Part shown: positions 1 through 8,335 of the stretch, one piece after another
Layout: the number at the start of each line of letters is the position of its first letter
Position numbering within the stretch: the first letter of the stretch is position 1
NCBI GenBank assembly: GCA_964453575.1
Contig: CAYVRW010000015.1
Span: 1-30,454 of the forward strand
DNA length: 30,454 nucleotides
Origin: JABDBK01 sp964453575
GTDB taxonomy: Bacteria > Pseudomonadota > Gammaproteobacteria > DSM-16500
Direction: 5' to 3'
Translations under genes and position numbers: made by a program
The notes under the pieces: model-generated
What the model was told of the DNA's origin: nothing
Seen by the model: the letters and a program-made list of their open reading frames with translations, nothing else
Databases searched by the model: none

Positions 1-75
1 TTCCGGTCATCGACCAGAGATGCGCATTCTACCCATCTTATTTTTATTGTCAACAACTTATATCAAATAATTTTA

Positions 76-1263
76 TTAAGTTAGTTCGACTTTCGCAAAA
101 CGCCTTTTTCCCACTTGTAATACGACTGTTTTGCCCTTTTCTAATACAAGATTGCGCTCATTGACCCGCTCACCATCCAATTTAACCGCGCCTTGATCTA
201 TCATGCGCAATGCTTCGGAGGTACTTTGCGTAAGACCTGCTGCCTTTATAATACTGGCAATCGGCCCTGCATTGACTTCTACCTCTGTCATATCCTCAGG
301 CATCCCGCCCTTTTGGAATTGCGCAATAAAACTCTCGCGCGCCTGGATGGCAGCATCTCTATGATGGAACCGCTCAACTATTTCTTCAGCTAGAAGGAAT
401 TTAATATCACGCGGATTTTTTCCCTGAGAAACGTCATTTCTGTATCCTTGTATTTCCATTATAGACCTAAAACTGACCAAATGAAAGTACAACCACATGG
501 TCTCATCAGATAACGACATGATTTTACCGAAAATTTCCTGTGGATTTTCATCAATTCCGATGTAATTTCCCAAAGACTTCGACATCTTCTTAATACCATC
601 TAATCCAGGTAAAAGTGGCATAGTTATAACAACTTGCGGCTTTTGGCCGAAATGTTTCTGCAATTCACGGCCCATCAACAAGTTAAACTTCTGATCGGTG
701 CCCCCAAGCTCAATATCGGCTTGCATAGCGACTGAATCATAACCTTGGACTAATGGATATAAGAACTCATGAATCGCAATGGATTGGTTCGAATGATATC
801 TTTTGTGAAAATCATCCCGCTCAAGCATTCTTGCCACCGTATGGGTTGATGCTAGTTTAATTAAATCAACGGCGGTTAGCTTATCCATCCAGGCTGAATT
901 AAAAAGTACCTGGGTTTTATTGGGATCCAATACTTTAAATACTTGTTTTCGATAGGTTTCTGCATTTTGATTAACCTGATCACGCGATAAAGGAGGCCGA
1001 GTTTCATTTTTACCCGATGGATCGCCTATCATCCCCGTGAAATCGCCTATTAGGAATAAAATTTCATGGCCTAAATCTTGTAATTGACGCATTTTATTCA
1101 ATAAAACGGTATGGCCTAAATGCAAATCAGGTGCCGTGGGATCAAATCCCGCTTTAACACGCAAGGGCTTCCCTGTCTTCAAACGTTCAATTAATTCATC
1201 TTCTAATAGAATTTCTTCCGCTCCACGGCGTATAATTTCTAATGATTTTTCAATAGCTGCCAC
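76..1263 (-). CDS. tyrS: Tyrosyl-tRNA synthetase
   Basis: Class I aminoacyl-tRNA synthetase that charges tRNA-Tyr with tyrosine in the cytoplasm. The 395-residue product has the class I signature as HLGH at residues 48-51 and a textbook KMSKS loop at 226-230. A C-terminal S4-type RNA-binding region follows from about residue 335. HLGH and the length fit the TyrS2/TyrZ-like bacterial branch rather than the longer E. coli TyrS type; this is family knowledge applied to what I see. The start is GTG, supported by GGAG eight bases upstream and by the natural N-terminus. It is divergent from anmK across about 60 bp, so both promoters must lie in that gap. No abnormality is seen. Confidence 0.97.
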   Translation of the reverse strand: MAAIEKSLEIIRRGAEEILLEDELIERLKTGKPLRVKAGFDPTAPDLHLGHTVLLNKMRQLQDLGHEILFLIGDFTGMIGDPSGKNETRPPLSRDQVNQNAETYRKQVFKVLDPNKTQVLFNSAWMDKLTAVDLIKLASTHTVARMLERDDFHKRYHSNQSIAIHEFLYPLVQGYDSVAMQADIELGGTDQKFNLLMGRELQKHFGQKPQVVITMPLLPGLDGIKKMSKSLGNYIGIDENPQEIFGKIMSLSDETMWLYFHLVSFRSIMEIQGYRNDVSQGKNPRDIKFLLAEEIVERFHHRDAAIQARESFIAQFQKGGMPEDMTEVEVNAGPIASIIKAAGLTQSTSEALRMIDQGAVKLDGERVNERNLVLEKGKTVVLQVGKRRFAKVELT

Positions 1264-1323
1264 GCAGGAATCTCCAAAAATAGCGATTATGGCATATCAT
1301 ATATACTTTTTCAGGAGAATAAA

Positions 1324-2412
1324 ATGCGCGATCTTTATATAGGTTTAATGTCTGGGACAAGTGCAGATGGCATTGATGCTGCCTTAGTTGATTTTAATTC
1401 TTCAAAACCCACATTAATAGCGCATCATTTTACAGCGTTCGATAAAGCACTTAGAGAGCGCATCTTAAGCTTAAATCATCCTGGGCATGATGAAATTAAT
1501 CGTTTAGGTGAGCTTGACCGGTACTTAGGAAAAATTTTTGCGGAGGCTGCCAATACTTTATTAGAAAAATCCGACATAAAAGCAGCTAATGTTCGAGCCA
1601 TTGGTAGTCACGGCCAAACTATTCGACATCATTCACACTTCACTTTGCAAATTGCCGATCCCAACATTATTACGGCTGAAACTGGCATTACGACCGTCGC
1701 TGATTTTAGACGCAGAGATATGGCGCATGGCGGTCAGGGCGCGCCTTTGGTTCCTGCATTTCATCAAACCATTTTGCGCTGCACTGAACATGATAGAGCC
1801 ATTGTAAATATAGGCGGTGTGGCGAATATTACTTTCTTACCTTGTGATAAACAAAAATCCATTTTAGGTTTTGATACGGGCCCAGGAAATAACTTAATGG
1901 ATGCGTGGATTGAACTGCATTTAAAAAAATCTCACGATAAAGATGGTGACTGGGCTAGACAAGGCAAGGTTTCAGATGAGCTACTAAAAAAATTATTGGA
2001 CGATGGTTATTTCAAAACAAATCCGCCCAAAAGCACAGGGCCTGAATATTTTAATTTAGTTTGGTTAGAAAAACATTTAAGTACTGAAACAAATGTCGAT
2101 GTACAAGCAACACTTGCCGAACTTACTGCAATCACGATTGCGGATGCCATTAACAATCTCATGACTGAAGGAGAAGTTTTGATTTGTGGCGGCGGCGTGC
2201 ATAATCATTATTTAATGCAGCGTTTAACTACACTTCTTGAACCTCTAAAAGTTTTATCGACTGAAACCTACGGTGTGCATCCTGATTGGATGGAAGCCAT
2301 GGCGTTTGCCTGGCTTGCGAAACAAACTTTAGAAAAAAAACCGGGAAATGTTATGCAGGTTACAGGGGCTAAAAGGCCGGCGATTTTAGGAGGGGTTTGG
2401 CCGGCCCATTAA
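1324..2412 (+). CDS. anmK: Anhydro-N-acetylmuramic acid kinase
   Basis: Cytoplasmic sugar kinase that phosphorylates and opens 1,6-anhydro-MurNAc to MurNAc-6-phosphate during cell-wall recycling. The 362-residue product starts with the diagnostic phosphate-binding loop GLMSGTSADG (residues 7-16). It also carries GGVANI, the GFDTGPGN sugar/nucleotide loop and the ICGGGVHN motif near the C-terminus, all typical of the AnmK family, and the length is normal. The ATG follows a good ribosome binding site (AGGAG, about six bases upstream). It is the only clear plus-strand gene in the window and converges on the minus-strand gene at 2432, leaving only 19 bp between stops and no separate terminator. 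Confidence 0.97.
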   Translation: MRDLYIGLMSGTSADGIDAALVDFNSSKPTLIAHHFTAFDKALRERILSLNHPGHDEINRLGELDRYLGKIFAEAANTLLEKSDIKAANVRAIGSHGQTIRHHSHFTLQIADPNIITAETGITTVADFRRRDMAHGGQGAPLVPAFHQTILRCTEHDRAIVNIGGVANITFLPCDKQKSILGFDTGPGNNLMDAWIELHLKKSHDKDGDWARQGKVSDELLKKLLDDGYFKTNPPKSTGPEYFNLVWLEKHLSTETNVDVQATLAELTAITIADAINNLMTEGEVLICGGGVHNHYLMQRLTTLLEPLKVLSTETYGVHPDWMEAMAFAWLAKQTLEKKPGNVMQVTGAKRPAILGGVWPAH

Positions 2413-2431
2413 ATGACAAATGTTCACAACT

Positions 2432-3223
2432 TCAAAATATTGATGAAAGCGGTGATAATAATGACCTTTCTTCAGGTTTTTTATCATGCTCAATAAGATG
2501 GTCTGGTCTTAGGTAATCCTTAATGATCTGGACACAGTCTTGGGGCAAAATTTGAAATGTCTCCCCGTTAAAGAACCAAGAGGGCAGCGATTCTCTTTCT
2601 CCCTTCTTTCTCCCTTTAAAAAATTTTTCTATTTCTTTTTTTTGATCATCATATTTCTTTTGTTCATTCTCTAAAGAAGATACAGGTAGATGTCTTTGCG
2701 GATATCTTCGCGAGGCGCCAGCTCGTGCACCATTGCTTGCTGCATATGGATTACGATCACAACAACCCGCTCGGGATGATCTACCACAATAAAACGACGC
2801 CACACCAGCAAAGACGATTGATAAAACTATACCAATACCAATGAGAGCAACCTGCCAATCTTCAAGCACCACCCGATCATCACGCTTTGTATGGCTTTTT
2901 CTCGCCTTATCACTGCAATTTTTTATCATCGCATGAATATTATTTTCTAATAATGAACAATTACCCGAAAACAGCGTGACGCGAGTATTAATTGTTACGT
3001 TTTTTGCAATGGTATCGGAAGTTTCACAAGTGACATTGGCCTCCGATTCATTATTTGATGATTCTGTAACCAGCATTCTAAATGCATTTATAGTAAAACA
3101 AGCATCAAACTTGTCATTAGATTCACTACGTGTAACGCAATATTGAGTATCTGCGATAGAACCTCGATCAGTTGTTTGTGCCATTGCAGCCGAACCAAAT
3201 AATAAAACCATTGAACGCATCAT
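2432..3223 (-). CDS. Secreted single-pass membrane protein, F-box-like tail (family member 1)
   Basis: Unrecognised 263-residue protein, paralogous to the product at 7492-8295. An upstream in-frame TTG (3244) is possible, but ATG at 3223 is preferred because GAGGG lies eight bases ahead and the product then begins with a signal peptide (MMRSMVLLFGSAAMA, probable cleavage before QTT). The ectodomain has cysteines in blocks shared with the paralogue: DACFT, CETSDT and SGNCSLL. One transmembrane helix follows (about residues 125-150), then a basic tail. Near the C-terminus is LPQDCVQIIKDYLRPD, resembling the first helices of an F-box (LPxEhhxxIhxYL), and the protein ends PLSSIF where the paralogue ends PVLSMF. 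Export plus TM plus tail suggests a membrane-anchored protein; function unknown. The F-box reading is inference. Confidence 0.8.
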   Translation of the reverse strand: MMRSMVLLFGSAAMAQTTDRGSIADTQYCVTRSESNDKFDACFTINAFRMLVTESSNNESEANVTCETSDTIAKNVTINTRVTLFSGNCSLLENNIHAMIKNCSDKARKSHTKRDDRVVLEDWQVALIGIGIVLSIVFAGVASFYCGRSSRAGCCDRNPYAASNGARAGASRRYPQRHLPVSSLENEQKKYDDQKKEIEKFFKGRKKGERESLPSWFFNGETFQILPQDCVQIIKDYLRPDHLIEHDKKPEERSLLSPLSSIF

Positions 3224-3252
3224 GTTAGTCACCCTCTTTGCCAATAAAATTA

Positions 3253-3284
3253 AAATTGTGCATTAAATTAACATAAATTGTGCA
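3253..3284. repeat. Two direct AAATTGTGCA repeats upstream of the 3223 gene
   Basis: AAATTGTGCA occurs at 3253-3262 and again at 3275-3284, exactly 22 bp apart, which is two helical turns. Both lie just upstream of the start at 3223. Spaced like this they could form a binding site for a dimeric regulator such as a response regulator. No regulator is identified. Confidence 0.45.
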
Positions 3285-3311
3285 AAAAATATATACTTTT
3301 TTAAAATAATT

Positions 3312-3355
3312 TTATTAAATGATATAAATCAACGGGTTACGATGACCCAATGAAA
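3312..3355 (-). promoter_or_regulatory. Conserved 44-bp upstream element, copy A
   Basis: This 44-bp stretch matches 8383-8426 at 38 of 44 positions. Each copy starts 88-89 bp upstream of the ATG of one of the two paralogous membrane-protein genes (3223 and 8295), while the sequence between element and ATG is much less alike. It may be an upstream activating site, or an ancestral flank carried along by gene duplication. Confidence 0.5.
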
Positions 3356-3376
3356 ACAGTGAATGCCTCATTGGGT
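3345..3376 (-). terminator. Inverted repeat after pepN, possible terminator
   Basis: ACCCAATGA (3345-3353) pairs perfectly with TCATTGGGT (3368-3376) around a 14-base loop, 12 bases beyond the pepN stop. There is no T-run on the minus strand after it, so intrinsic termination would be weak. It overlaps the conserved element at 3312-3355. Confidence 0.4.
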
Positions 3377-3387
3377 TTACGAATGTG

Positions 3388-6102
3388 TTAGGGTTGCAGT
3401 GTTCCATAAGATGGTTTTTCTTCTTTCGCATTTTCAACCGTCTTAAAAACGCTATTCACTATTAATGTTTCTGTTTCCTTTTTTTTTAACACGTCCTTAA
3501 GGCTTTTGCTCACCACTTCTTTTACATTATCTGACAGAGGCAACTCATTCAACCTGAATAATTGTTCCAACATTTTGGCTTGGCGTATGGGTTCCATCAA
3601 CTTCCAATTTCCAAAAGCAGGCGCTAAATCACCGGCGGTAGAGGGATTAATCTTATCTAATTCGATGATGCAATCTGCGAGAAGCTCATAGCCTTTTCCA
3701 GAGATATCATGAAATTTCACATTGTTCAGATAAAAAAGACGAAGCAATCGTCTTACATGTGATGGGTTTTCCTTATCAAAAATGGGATTATTATACATTT
3801 GCCGAATTTGCTGGATCGCATCTGGCGCTTCATTATAGGCATACAGTTGAAAGACCTGTTCCAACGCTAAGGGTTCATTTTTCCATTGCGCAATAAATTT
3901 ATCCAACGCTTCCTGACGTAGATTGACGCGTTCTTCATGGTAACTGGTTGTTAAATGAAATAATGCACCTATACGATCAGTCATATTACTTGAAGATGCG
4001 CATTGTGTCAGACATAAACGTAAAGCGTCATCTTGATTGGATCGTAATAGAAAATCGAGACAGCTATTTTTCAATGCACGCAAACCAGCTGCTTCTGGCG
4101 TGTATCCATCCGTAGTAGGTGTCGCTGCAATGGTTTCATAAGTTGATTTAAGCTCATCATAACAACCTTTGGTAAAATGCTCGATAAAGCACTCACGCGC
4201 GCGATGAATGACATCAGGATCAGCAGGTTTCATAGCCTCAAAAAATGCATCTTCTTTTGGAAAATTAATTAATTGACTTTTTAAACGCGGCTCAATAGTA
4301 GGATCGGATAATGCTGCATGAAATGCATGAATAACATTTTTATCGACACTGCCAACTCTGCCTGCTTGAATATCCGTTATTATGGATTGAATAGCATCTT
4401 TTGCGATATATTGTGCCGCAAACCAACGATTCACAGGATCACTATCATGTTGTAATAAGAAAATATTATCCTCGCGTGTGATAGGCGATTTTATAATTTT
4501 CACCGGCGCTGAAAAATTTCGTAATAACGAAGGAATAGGCGCTTCATTAACGCCCTCAAAAGTAAATGTTTGTTTTGCTTGGGTAAGTTCTAATACTTTT
4601 GCTGTACCTGGCAGTTCATGACCTGCCTTATCATAAAGCGCCACTGCAATAGGAATTAATAATGGAGACTTATGCGGCTGTCCTGGTGTAGGTAAACAGG
4701 ATTGGCTTATGGTCAATTCGTATTTATGATTAATTGCATCATAATGATCTTCAATTTCAAGACGCGGTGTGCCTGCTTGTTGATACCATAAGAAAAATTG
4801 CGATAAATCTCGATGCGATGCTTTTTCCATGGCGGCTAAAAAATCTTCGATATTCGCAGCTTTACCATCGTGTTCCGCAAAATAAATATTACAACCTTGT
4901 TTATAAGCTTCTTTACCGATTAATGTTCGTAACATATTAATGAGTTCAGCACCCTTGCGATAAATCGTCATGGTATAAATGTTATCGGTTGCTTCATATT
5001 CTGTAGGCAGCACAGCATGAGCCATAGGACTTGCATCTTCTTTAAATTGTCTGTTCTGCAATACTAAAATATCATCAATACGCGGCACCATGGAATTAAA
5101 AACCGATTGCGAAAATTCCTGATCGGTCACTGAAGCAAAGCCTTCTTTTAAACTAAGCTGAAACCAATTTTTCACAGTAACACGATTACCGCGCCAGTTA
5201 TGAAAATATTCATGCCCCACGCATCCGTAAACCCATTCAAAATCATCATCAGTTGATACATCAGGATGAGCAAGCAAGGAAGAAGTATTAAAAATATTTA
5301 ATCCTTTATTTTCGCAAGCACCCGCATTAAATTGCGGCACACCCACAATACCATAAATATCGAGTTCATATTCGCGATCATAACGTTCCTCATCAAAACG
5401 CATGGCGTCTTTTAAGGCTTTCATGGCAAACTCTGTTCTGGGAAGGTCAGCTGCTGGCACAAAAATTTTCAACGCCACTTTTTTTCCAGAACGCGTCACA
5501 AATTCATCTTGCCGCAAGGCCAAATCACCGGCAGCCACGGCATAAAGATAAGAAGGAATGGGAACAGGATTATCAAAAATTACTTTGTGACGATCAGCGT
5601 TTGCTTCACTTTTTATTAAATTGCCATTGGATAACAACACAGGAAATTTAGTTTTGTCAGCATGTATTTCTGTCGTAAAAGTTGCCAAGACATCAGGTCT
5701 ATCTAAATAATAAGTAATATTGCGAAAACCTTCGGCTTCACAGTGCGATGTAAGCAAACTGTCTGTTTTATAGAGTCCTTCAAGCTTGGTATTTGCCGAT
5801 GGATTGATAATGTTAACAATGCTTACATTGAAATCACCTTGGGGAGTCGCAAGCAATGTTAATTTTTGGTCTTTGATTTCATATTCAGATGGATCTAATA
5901 ATTTGTCATTCACTCGAATGGATACTAACTCAATATCATCACTGCCATCTAACACAAATGATGCCATAGATGCTTGATCTTTTCGTTTAATTTGTAAATT
6001 GGATGTGACAACGGTTTTTTCATCGTCTAAATCAAACTTGAGGTTCGTGTGGGAAATAAGAAATTCAGAGGGTTTATAATCAGCAAGCCGGGTTGTTGGC
6101 AT
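3388..6102 (-). CDS. pepN: Aminopeptidase N (M1 family)
   Basis: Zinc metallo-aminopeptidase that removes N-terminal residues from peptides in the cytoplasm. The 904-residue product carries the M1 zinc site HEYFH (297-301) with the third ligand in SLKEG (Glu320), followed by DQEFS as in E. coli PepN. The substrate-recognition motif reads GACEN (261-265) instead of GAMEN. Cys263 therefore replaces the Met that gates the S1 pocket in E. coli (Met260), which may alter side-chain preference. The long C-terminal helical region typical of gammaproteobacterial PepN is present; the protein is somewhat longer than the about 870-residue E. coli enzyme. ATG is preceded by AAGGA. It lies 45 bp downstream of higA, on the same strand. 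Confidence 0.97.
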   Translation of the reverse strand: MPTTRLADYKPSEFLISHTNLKFDLDDEKTVVTSNLQIKRKDQASMASFVLDGSDDIELVSIRVNDKLLDPSEYEIKDQKLTLLATPQGDFNVSIVNIINPSANTKLEGLYKTDSLLTSHCEAEGFRNITYYLDRPDVLATFTTEIHADKTKFPVLLSNGNLIKSEANADRHKVIFDNPVPIPSYLYAVAAGDLALRQDEFVTRSGKKVALKIFVPAADLPRTEFAMKALKDAMRFDEERYDREYELDIYGIVGVPQFNAGACENKGLNIFNTSSLLAHPDVSTDDDFEWVYGCVGHEYFHNWRGNRVTVKNWFQLSLKEGFASVTDQEFSQSVFNSMVPRIDDILVLQNRQFKEDASPMAHAVLPTEYEATDNIYTMTIYRKGAELINMLRTLIGKEAYKQGCNIYFAEHDGKAANIEDFLAAMEKASHRDLSQFFLWYQQAGTPRLEIEDHYDAINHKYELTISQSCLPTPGQPHKSPLLIPIAVALYDKAGHELPGTAKVLELTQAKQTFTFEGVNEAPIPSLLRNFSAPVKIIKSPITREDNIFLLQHDSDPVNRWFAAQYIAKDAIQSIITDIQAGRVGSVDKNVIHAFHAALSDPTIEPRLKSQLINFPKEDAFFEAMKPADPDVIHRARECFIEHFTKGCYDELKSTYETIAATPTTDGYTPEAAGLRALKNSCLDFLLRSNQDDALRLCLTQCASSSNMTDRIGALFHLTTSYHEERVNLRQEALDKFIAQWKNEPLALEQVFQLYAYNEAPDAIQQIRQMYNNPIFDKENPSHVRRLLRLFYLNNVKFHDISGKGYELLADCIIELDKINPSTAGDLAPAFGNWKLMEPIRQAKMLEQLFRLNELPLSDNVKEVVSKSLKDVLKKKETETLIVNSVFKTVENAKEEKPSYGTLQP

Positions 6103-6147
6103 ATATTATCCTTATAATGATAAAATCGTTATTTAGCAGCATAGGCT

Positions 6148-6447
6148 TTATGCTACATGCTTTATCTTCTCATATATTTTAACGTTTTTACGTTCTAATT
6201 CCCACACATCCAAAGCTTGTTGCATATTAAGCCAGCTTTCTGGAGTAGTTCCCAAAAAATAAGCCAAACGAATGGCCATGTCTGGGGTTAACGGTCGATG
6301 TTCATGTAAAATTTGTGATACGGTACGACGCGACACCCCCAGACGATCCGCAAGTTGCGTCTGACTCATATTTAATGATGGCAAAACATCTTCTCGCAAA
6401 ATAGCGCCGGGATGTGTTGGTTTACGATTTTTTGATCTCATACTCAT
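6148..6447 (-). CDS. higA: HigA-type antitoxin
   Basis: Antitoxin of a type II toxin-antitoxin pair: a DNA-binding XRE/Cro helix-turn-helix protein that should neutralise HigB and repress its own operon. The 99-residue product begins with the HigA-typical N-terminal stretch (KPTHPGAILREDVLPSLNMS). It continues into a clear HTH (QTQLADRLGVSRRTVSQILH) and ends in the usual WLNMQQALDVWELE segment. Its ATG overlaps the last base of the higB TAA, indicating translational coupling. A second in-frame ATG two codons on (6441) is an alternative start. The toxin-first order is characteristic of hig loci. Confidence 0.94.
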   Translation of the reverse strand: MSMRSKNRKPTHPGAILREDVLPSLNMSQTQLADRLGVSRRTVSQILHEHRPLTPDMAIRLAYFLGTTPESWLNMQQALDVWELERKNVKIYEKIKHVA

Positions 6448-6725
6448 TAGTGATAATCCTCTAAATTAACATCATATACATCACCATCTTGAAATAAAAA
6501 AGTAATTCTCCAATTTGCTCTAACAGTCACACTCCATTCGCCACTACGATTACCTTTTAATTCATGTAACTTCCAGCCGGGAATATCCATATCTTTAACG
6601 ATGGTTGCTGCATCAAGACGATCTAAAATACGTTCAATTTTTGATAAATCACGCGCATGAAGTAACTTTTTCATATCTTTTGTAAAATATTGTTCTAATC
6701 CTTTATGTTTAAAACTTTTAATCAT
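6447..6725 (-). CDS. higB: HigB-type mRNA-interferase toxin
   Basis: RelE/ParE-superfamily toxin of the 'plasmid maintenance killer' (HigB) group, expected to cleave mRNA at the ribosome. The 92-residue product has the family's IKSFKHKGLEQYF start, the LHELKGNRSGEWSVTVRANW core with conserved basic residues, and the RITFLFQDGDVYDVNLEDYH end; the length is normal. It is the first gene of the operon, followed by higA with a one-base overlap. A palindrome at 6744-6762 lies just ahead of its ATG. No truncation is visible, so the toxin is probably active. Confidence 0.94.
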   Translation of the reverse strand: MIKSFKHKGLEQYFTKDMKKLLHARDLSKIERILDRLDAATIVKDMDIPGWKLHELKGNRSGEWSVTVRANWRITFLFQDGDVYDVNLEDYH

Positions 6726-6743
6726 GTTCTCTCTCCATTAAAT

Positions 6744-6762
6744 TGTAACCTATTAGGTTACA
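6744..6762. promoter_or_regulatory. higBA operator palindrome
   Basis: A perfect inverted repeat with 7-bp arms, TGTAACC and GGTTACA, separated by TATTA, lies about 19 bp upstream of the higB ATG. This is the expected position and form for a HigA-dimer operator mediating autorepression. The palindrome is directly visible; the binding is inferred. Confidence 0.7.
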
Positions 6763-6852
6763 TATGTAAAGACTATTTTTGTATGTGATGGTAAACAATG
6801 GGACAAGACACGGGGTTTAAGAAGGCTAAAAGTTAGAGCAGTGAGCAAGAAG

Positions 6853-6879
6853 TCCCCGCCAACGAAAAATCAGCAGGGA
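6853..6879 (-). terminator. Hairpin after CaaX-family gene 1
   Basis: TCCCCGC (6853-6859) and GCAGGGA (6873-6879) form a 7-bp stem on the minus-strand RNA with one U-G pair and a 13-base loop, just beyond the stop at 6887. The same hairpin, with full pairing, follows the paralogue at 8469. No strong U-run follows. Confidence 0.45.
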
Positions 6880-6886
6880 ATAAAAT

Positions 6887-7417
6887 CTATAAAATTGGAC
6901 AAGTAAAATTATACTTTTTGTTAAATTCGTTTGTTTCAATTCTATACCATTCATGGGTGTTTTTATCTTTTATATCAACATATGAATTCATTAAAGAGTG
7001 TTCTAATATCTTCCTTACCTCTTCCTTTCTCTTAGATATTTTTGTATTTACTCCATGGTAGTTAAAATAGGTACTATCTAACAATGCATTAAGTTGATCT
7101 AAAGACATGTTAATTTTAATGGACACTCTTATTTCAAATCCACAATCTACAGCAAAATACAAGCTCCTACGTGAATCAGGTTTTGCATCCAGTTCTTTAT
7201 GGAATGAAAAATTTGATGTTCTGTTGGGCGAAGATAACATCGCATAAATATCATCATCATAAAATGGAAAATTCTTGAAATTTAGACCCATCCCACCATA
7301 GTAAGTCTCATATTCGTCACCATATGATTTTATTTCATGCTTTTTTAACACAATAAAACAATGTTCTGAGTTTTCTGTTTCATTTACAAGTTCTTCCTTA
7401 TGTGTTTTTCTAAACAT
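6887..7417 (-). CDS. CaaX-box family protein 1 (candidate prenylated effector)
   Basis: Unrecognised 176-residue soluble protein, one of three paralogues in this cluster (others at 8469 and 9199). All share an N-terminus MFRK...NETENSEHCFI, a central FSFHKELDAKP segment, the block KINMSLDQLNALL, and YVDIKDKNTHEWYRIET near the end. The last four residues are C-P-I-L, a C-a-a-X box in which Leu would direct geranylgeranylation, preceded by lysines (NKKYNFT). Bacteria lack protein prenyltransferases, so such a box makes sense only if the protein enters a eukaryotic cell, as shown for Legionella effectors such as AnkB. No signal peptide or TM helix is seen. ATG follows AAGGAAAAAGAA. It lies 75 bp downstream of the 7492 membrane-protein gene. 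Confidence 0.85.
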   Translation of the reverse strand: MFRKTHKEELVNETENSEHCFIVLKKHEIKSYGDEYETYYGGMGLNFKNFPFYDDDIYAMLSSPNRTSNFSFHKELDAKPDSRRSLYFAVDCGFEIRVSIKINMSLDQLNALLDSTYFNYHGVNTKISKRKEEVRKILEHSLMNSYVDIKDKNTHEWYRIETNEFNKKYNFTCPIL

Positions 7418-7665
7418 TTCTTTTTCCTTTTCCTTGTTAAATTAATCGCCTTTGGAACAAGAAGGATATCAGATTCATTTTTGAATGTAATCTAAAACAT
7501 CGATAAAACAGGTGTAAATGTATCTCTAGGTTTAACATCAGGCCCCAAATATTCACCAATAATATGTACGACCACATCGTGAGGAAGAAAAAACTTAGTT
7601 GCAGGTATTCTCTTTTCTTGAAAAAAGGATTTCAATTCGCATTTTATATTGTTTGCTTCGATGAG
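7331..7665. repeat. Duplicated segment, intact copy
   Basis: About 335 bp nearly identical to 9646-9981. It spans the 5' end of the CaaX gene at 6887, the 75-bp intergenic region, and the last 57 codons of the membrane-protein gene at 7492. It records a local duplication; differences are scattered substitutions and single-base indels outside the coding parts. Confidence 0.85.
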
Positions 7666-8295
7666 CTGAACCGTTTCAGCATAATCATCTGCGTACTTCT
7701 TAATACCATTTCCAACGTTGTTGAGACGAGTCTTAAGGTTGCTTCGTTTAATATGACAAATGCATAAACCCATCATTATTATACAAAGTGCTAAAGCTGT
7801 CATAGCCCCAGCTATTGTTCCTTCTATAAGTGATGGATCTGACGAACTAGAACAATCTTCTGTTGGGGATAAAGTATTTTTTGCCTTATCTTTTTTACAG
7901 CTTGTTATGACTGAAGTAGTGTTATTTTTTAATAATGAACAATTGCCTGAAAACATGGTGACTTGCACATTAATCTTTAAGTTATTCTCTAATGTATCTG
8001 AGGTTTCACAAAAAATTTTATATTTCTCTTCCTGATCTACCGATTCGGTAATAAGCTTTGCTAATACCTTTAGCGTAAAACAAGCATTAAATTCATCATT
8101 AGAATTTATACGAGTTACTGAAAATTGTGTATCATCTGAGGGTTGAAACACATTGCTGCTATTTGTGAAATAACCTTGCTCGCATGAGGTCGTATTCAAA
8201 CATAAATCAATACCTTCCGCTGGCTTTCCTAAATGGAACACATTTTTTTGAGCTACCGTACTTGTAGCGAATAAAAGTAGAGAACGCCGAAACAT
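7492..8295 (-). CDS. Secreted single-pass membrane protein, F-box-like tail (family member 2)
   Basis: Unrecognised 267-residue protein. It has an N-terminal signal peptide (MFRRSLLLFATSTVA, then QKN) and a cysteine-bearing ectodomain with ACFT, CETSDT and SGNCSLL blocks matching the product at 2432. A single transmembrane helix (about 155-181, GTIAGAMTALALCIIMMGL) leads to a tail of about 85 residues. The tail contains LPHDVVVHIIGEYLGPD, an F-box-like pattern, and ends TFTPVLSMF. Topology predicts ectodomain outside and tail inside. ATG follows a strong GGAGG six bases upstream, and a TTGACA-17-CAAAAT promoter is visible (8336-8364). A 3'-terminal copy of this gene survives at 9808-9981. Function unknown; the F-box comparison is inference. 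Confidence 0.82.
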   Translation of the reverse strand: MFRRSLLLFATSTVAQKNVFHLGKPAEGIDLCLNTTSCEQGYFTNSSNVFQPSDDTQFSVTRINSNDEFNACFTLKVLAKLITESVDQEEKYKIFCETSDTLENNLKINVQVTMFSGNCSLLKNNTTSVITSCKKDKAKNTLSPTEDCSSSSDPSLIEGTIAGAMTALALCIIMMGLCICHIKRSNLKTRLNNVGNGIKKYADDYAETVQLIEANNIKCELKSFFQEKRIPATKFFLPHDVVVHIIGEYLGPDVKPRDTFTPVLSMF

Positions 8296-8335
8296 TACCG
8301 GCCTCCGATTTGGTTATTTATAATTCATAAACGAT

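Noticed and set aside
1..75. Possible end of an RNA gene or operon leader at the left edge
   Set aside because: I could not recognise any tRNA, rRNA or coding feature in these 75 bases, so no call is made.
6763..6886. Possible small gene between higB and the first CaaX gene
   Set aside because: No open frame with a start and ribosome binding site is visible; only the terminator-like hairpin at 6853-6879 is supported.
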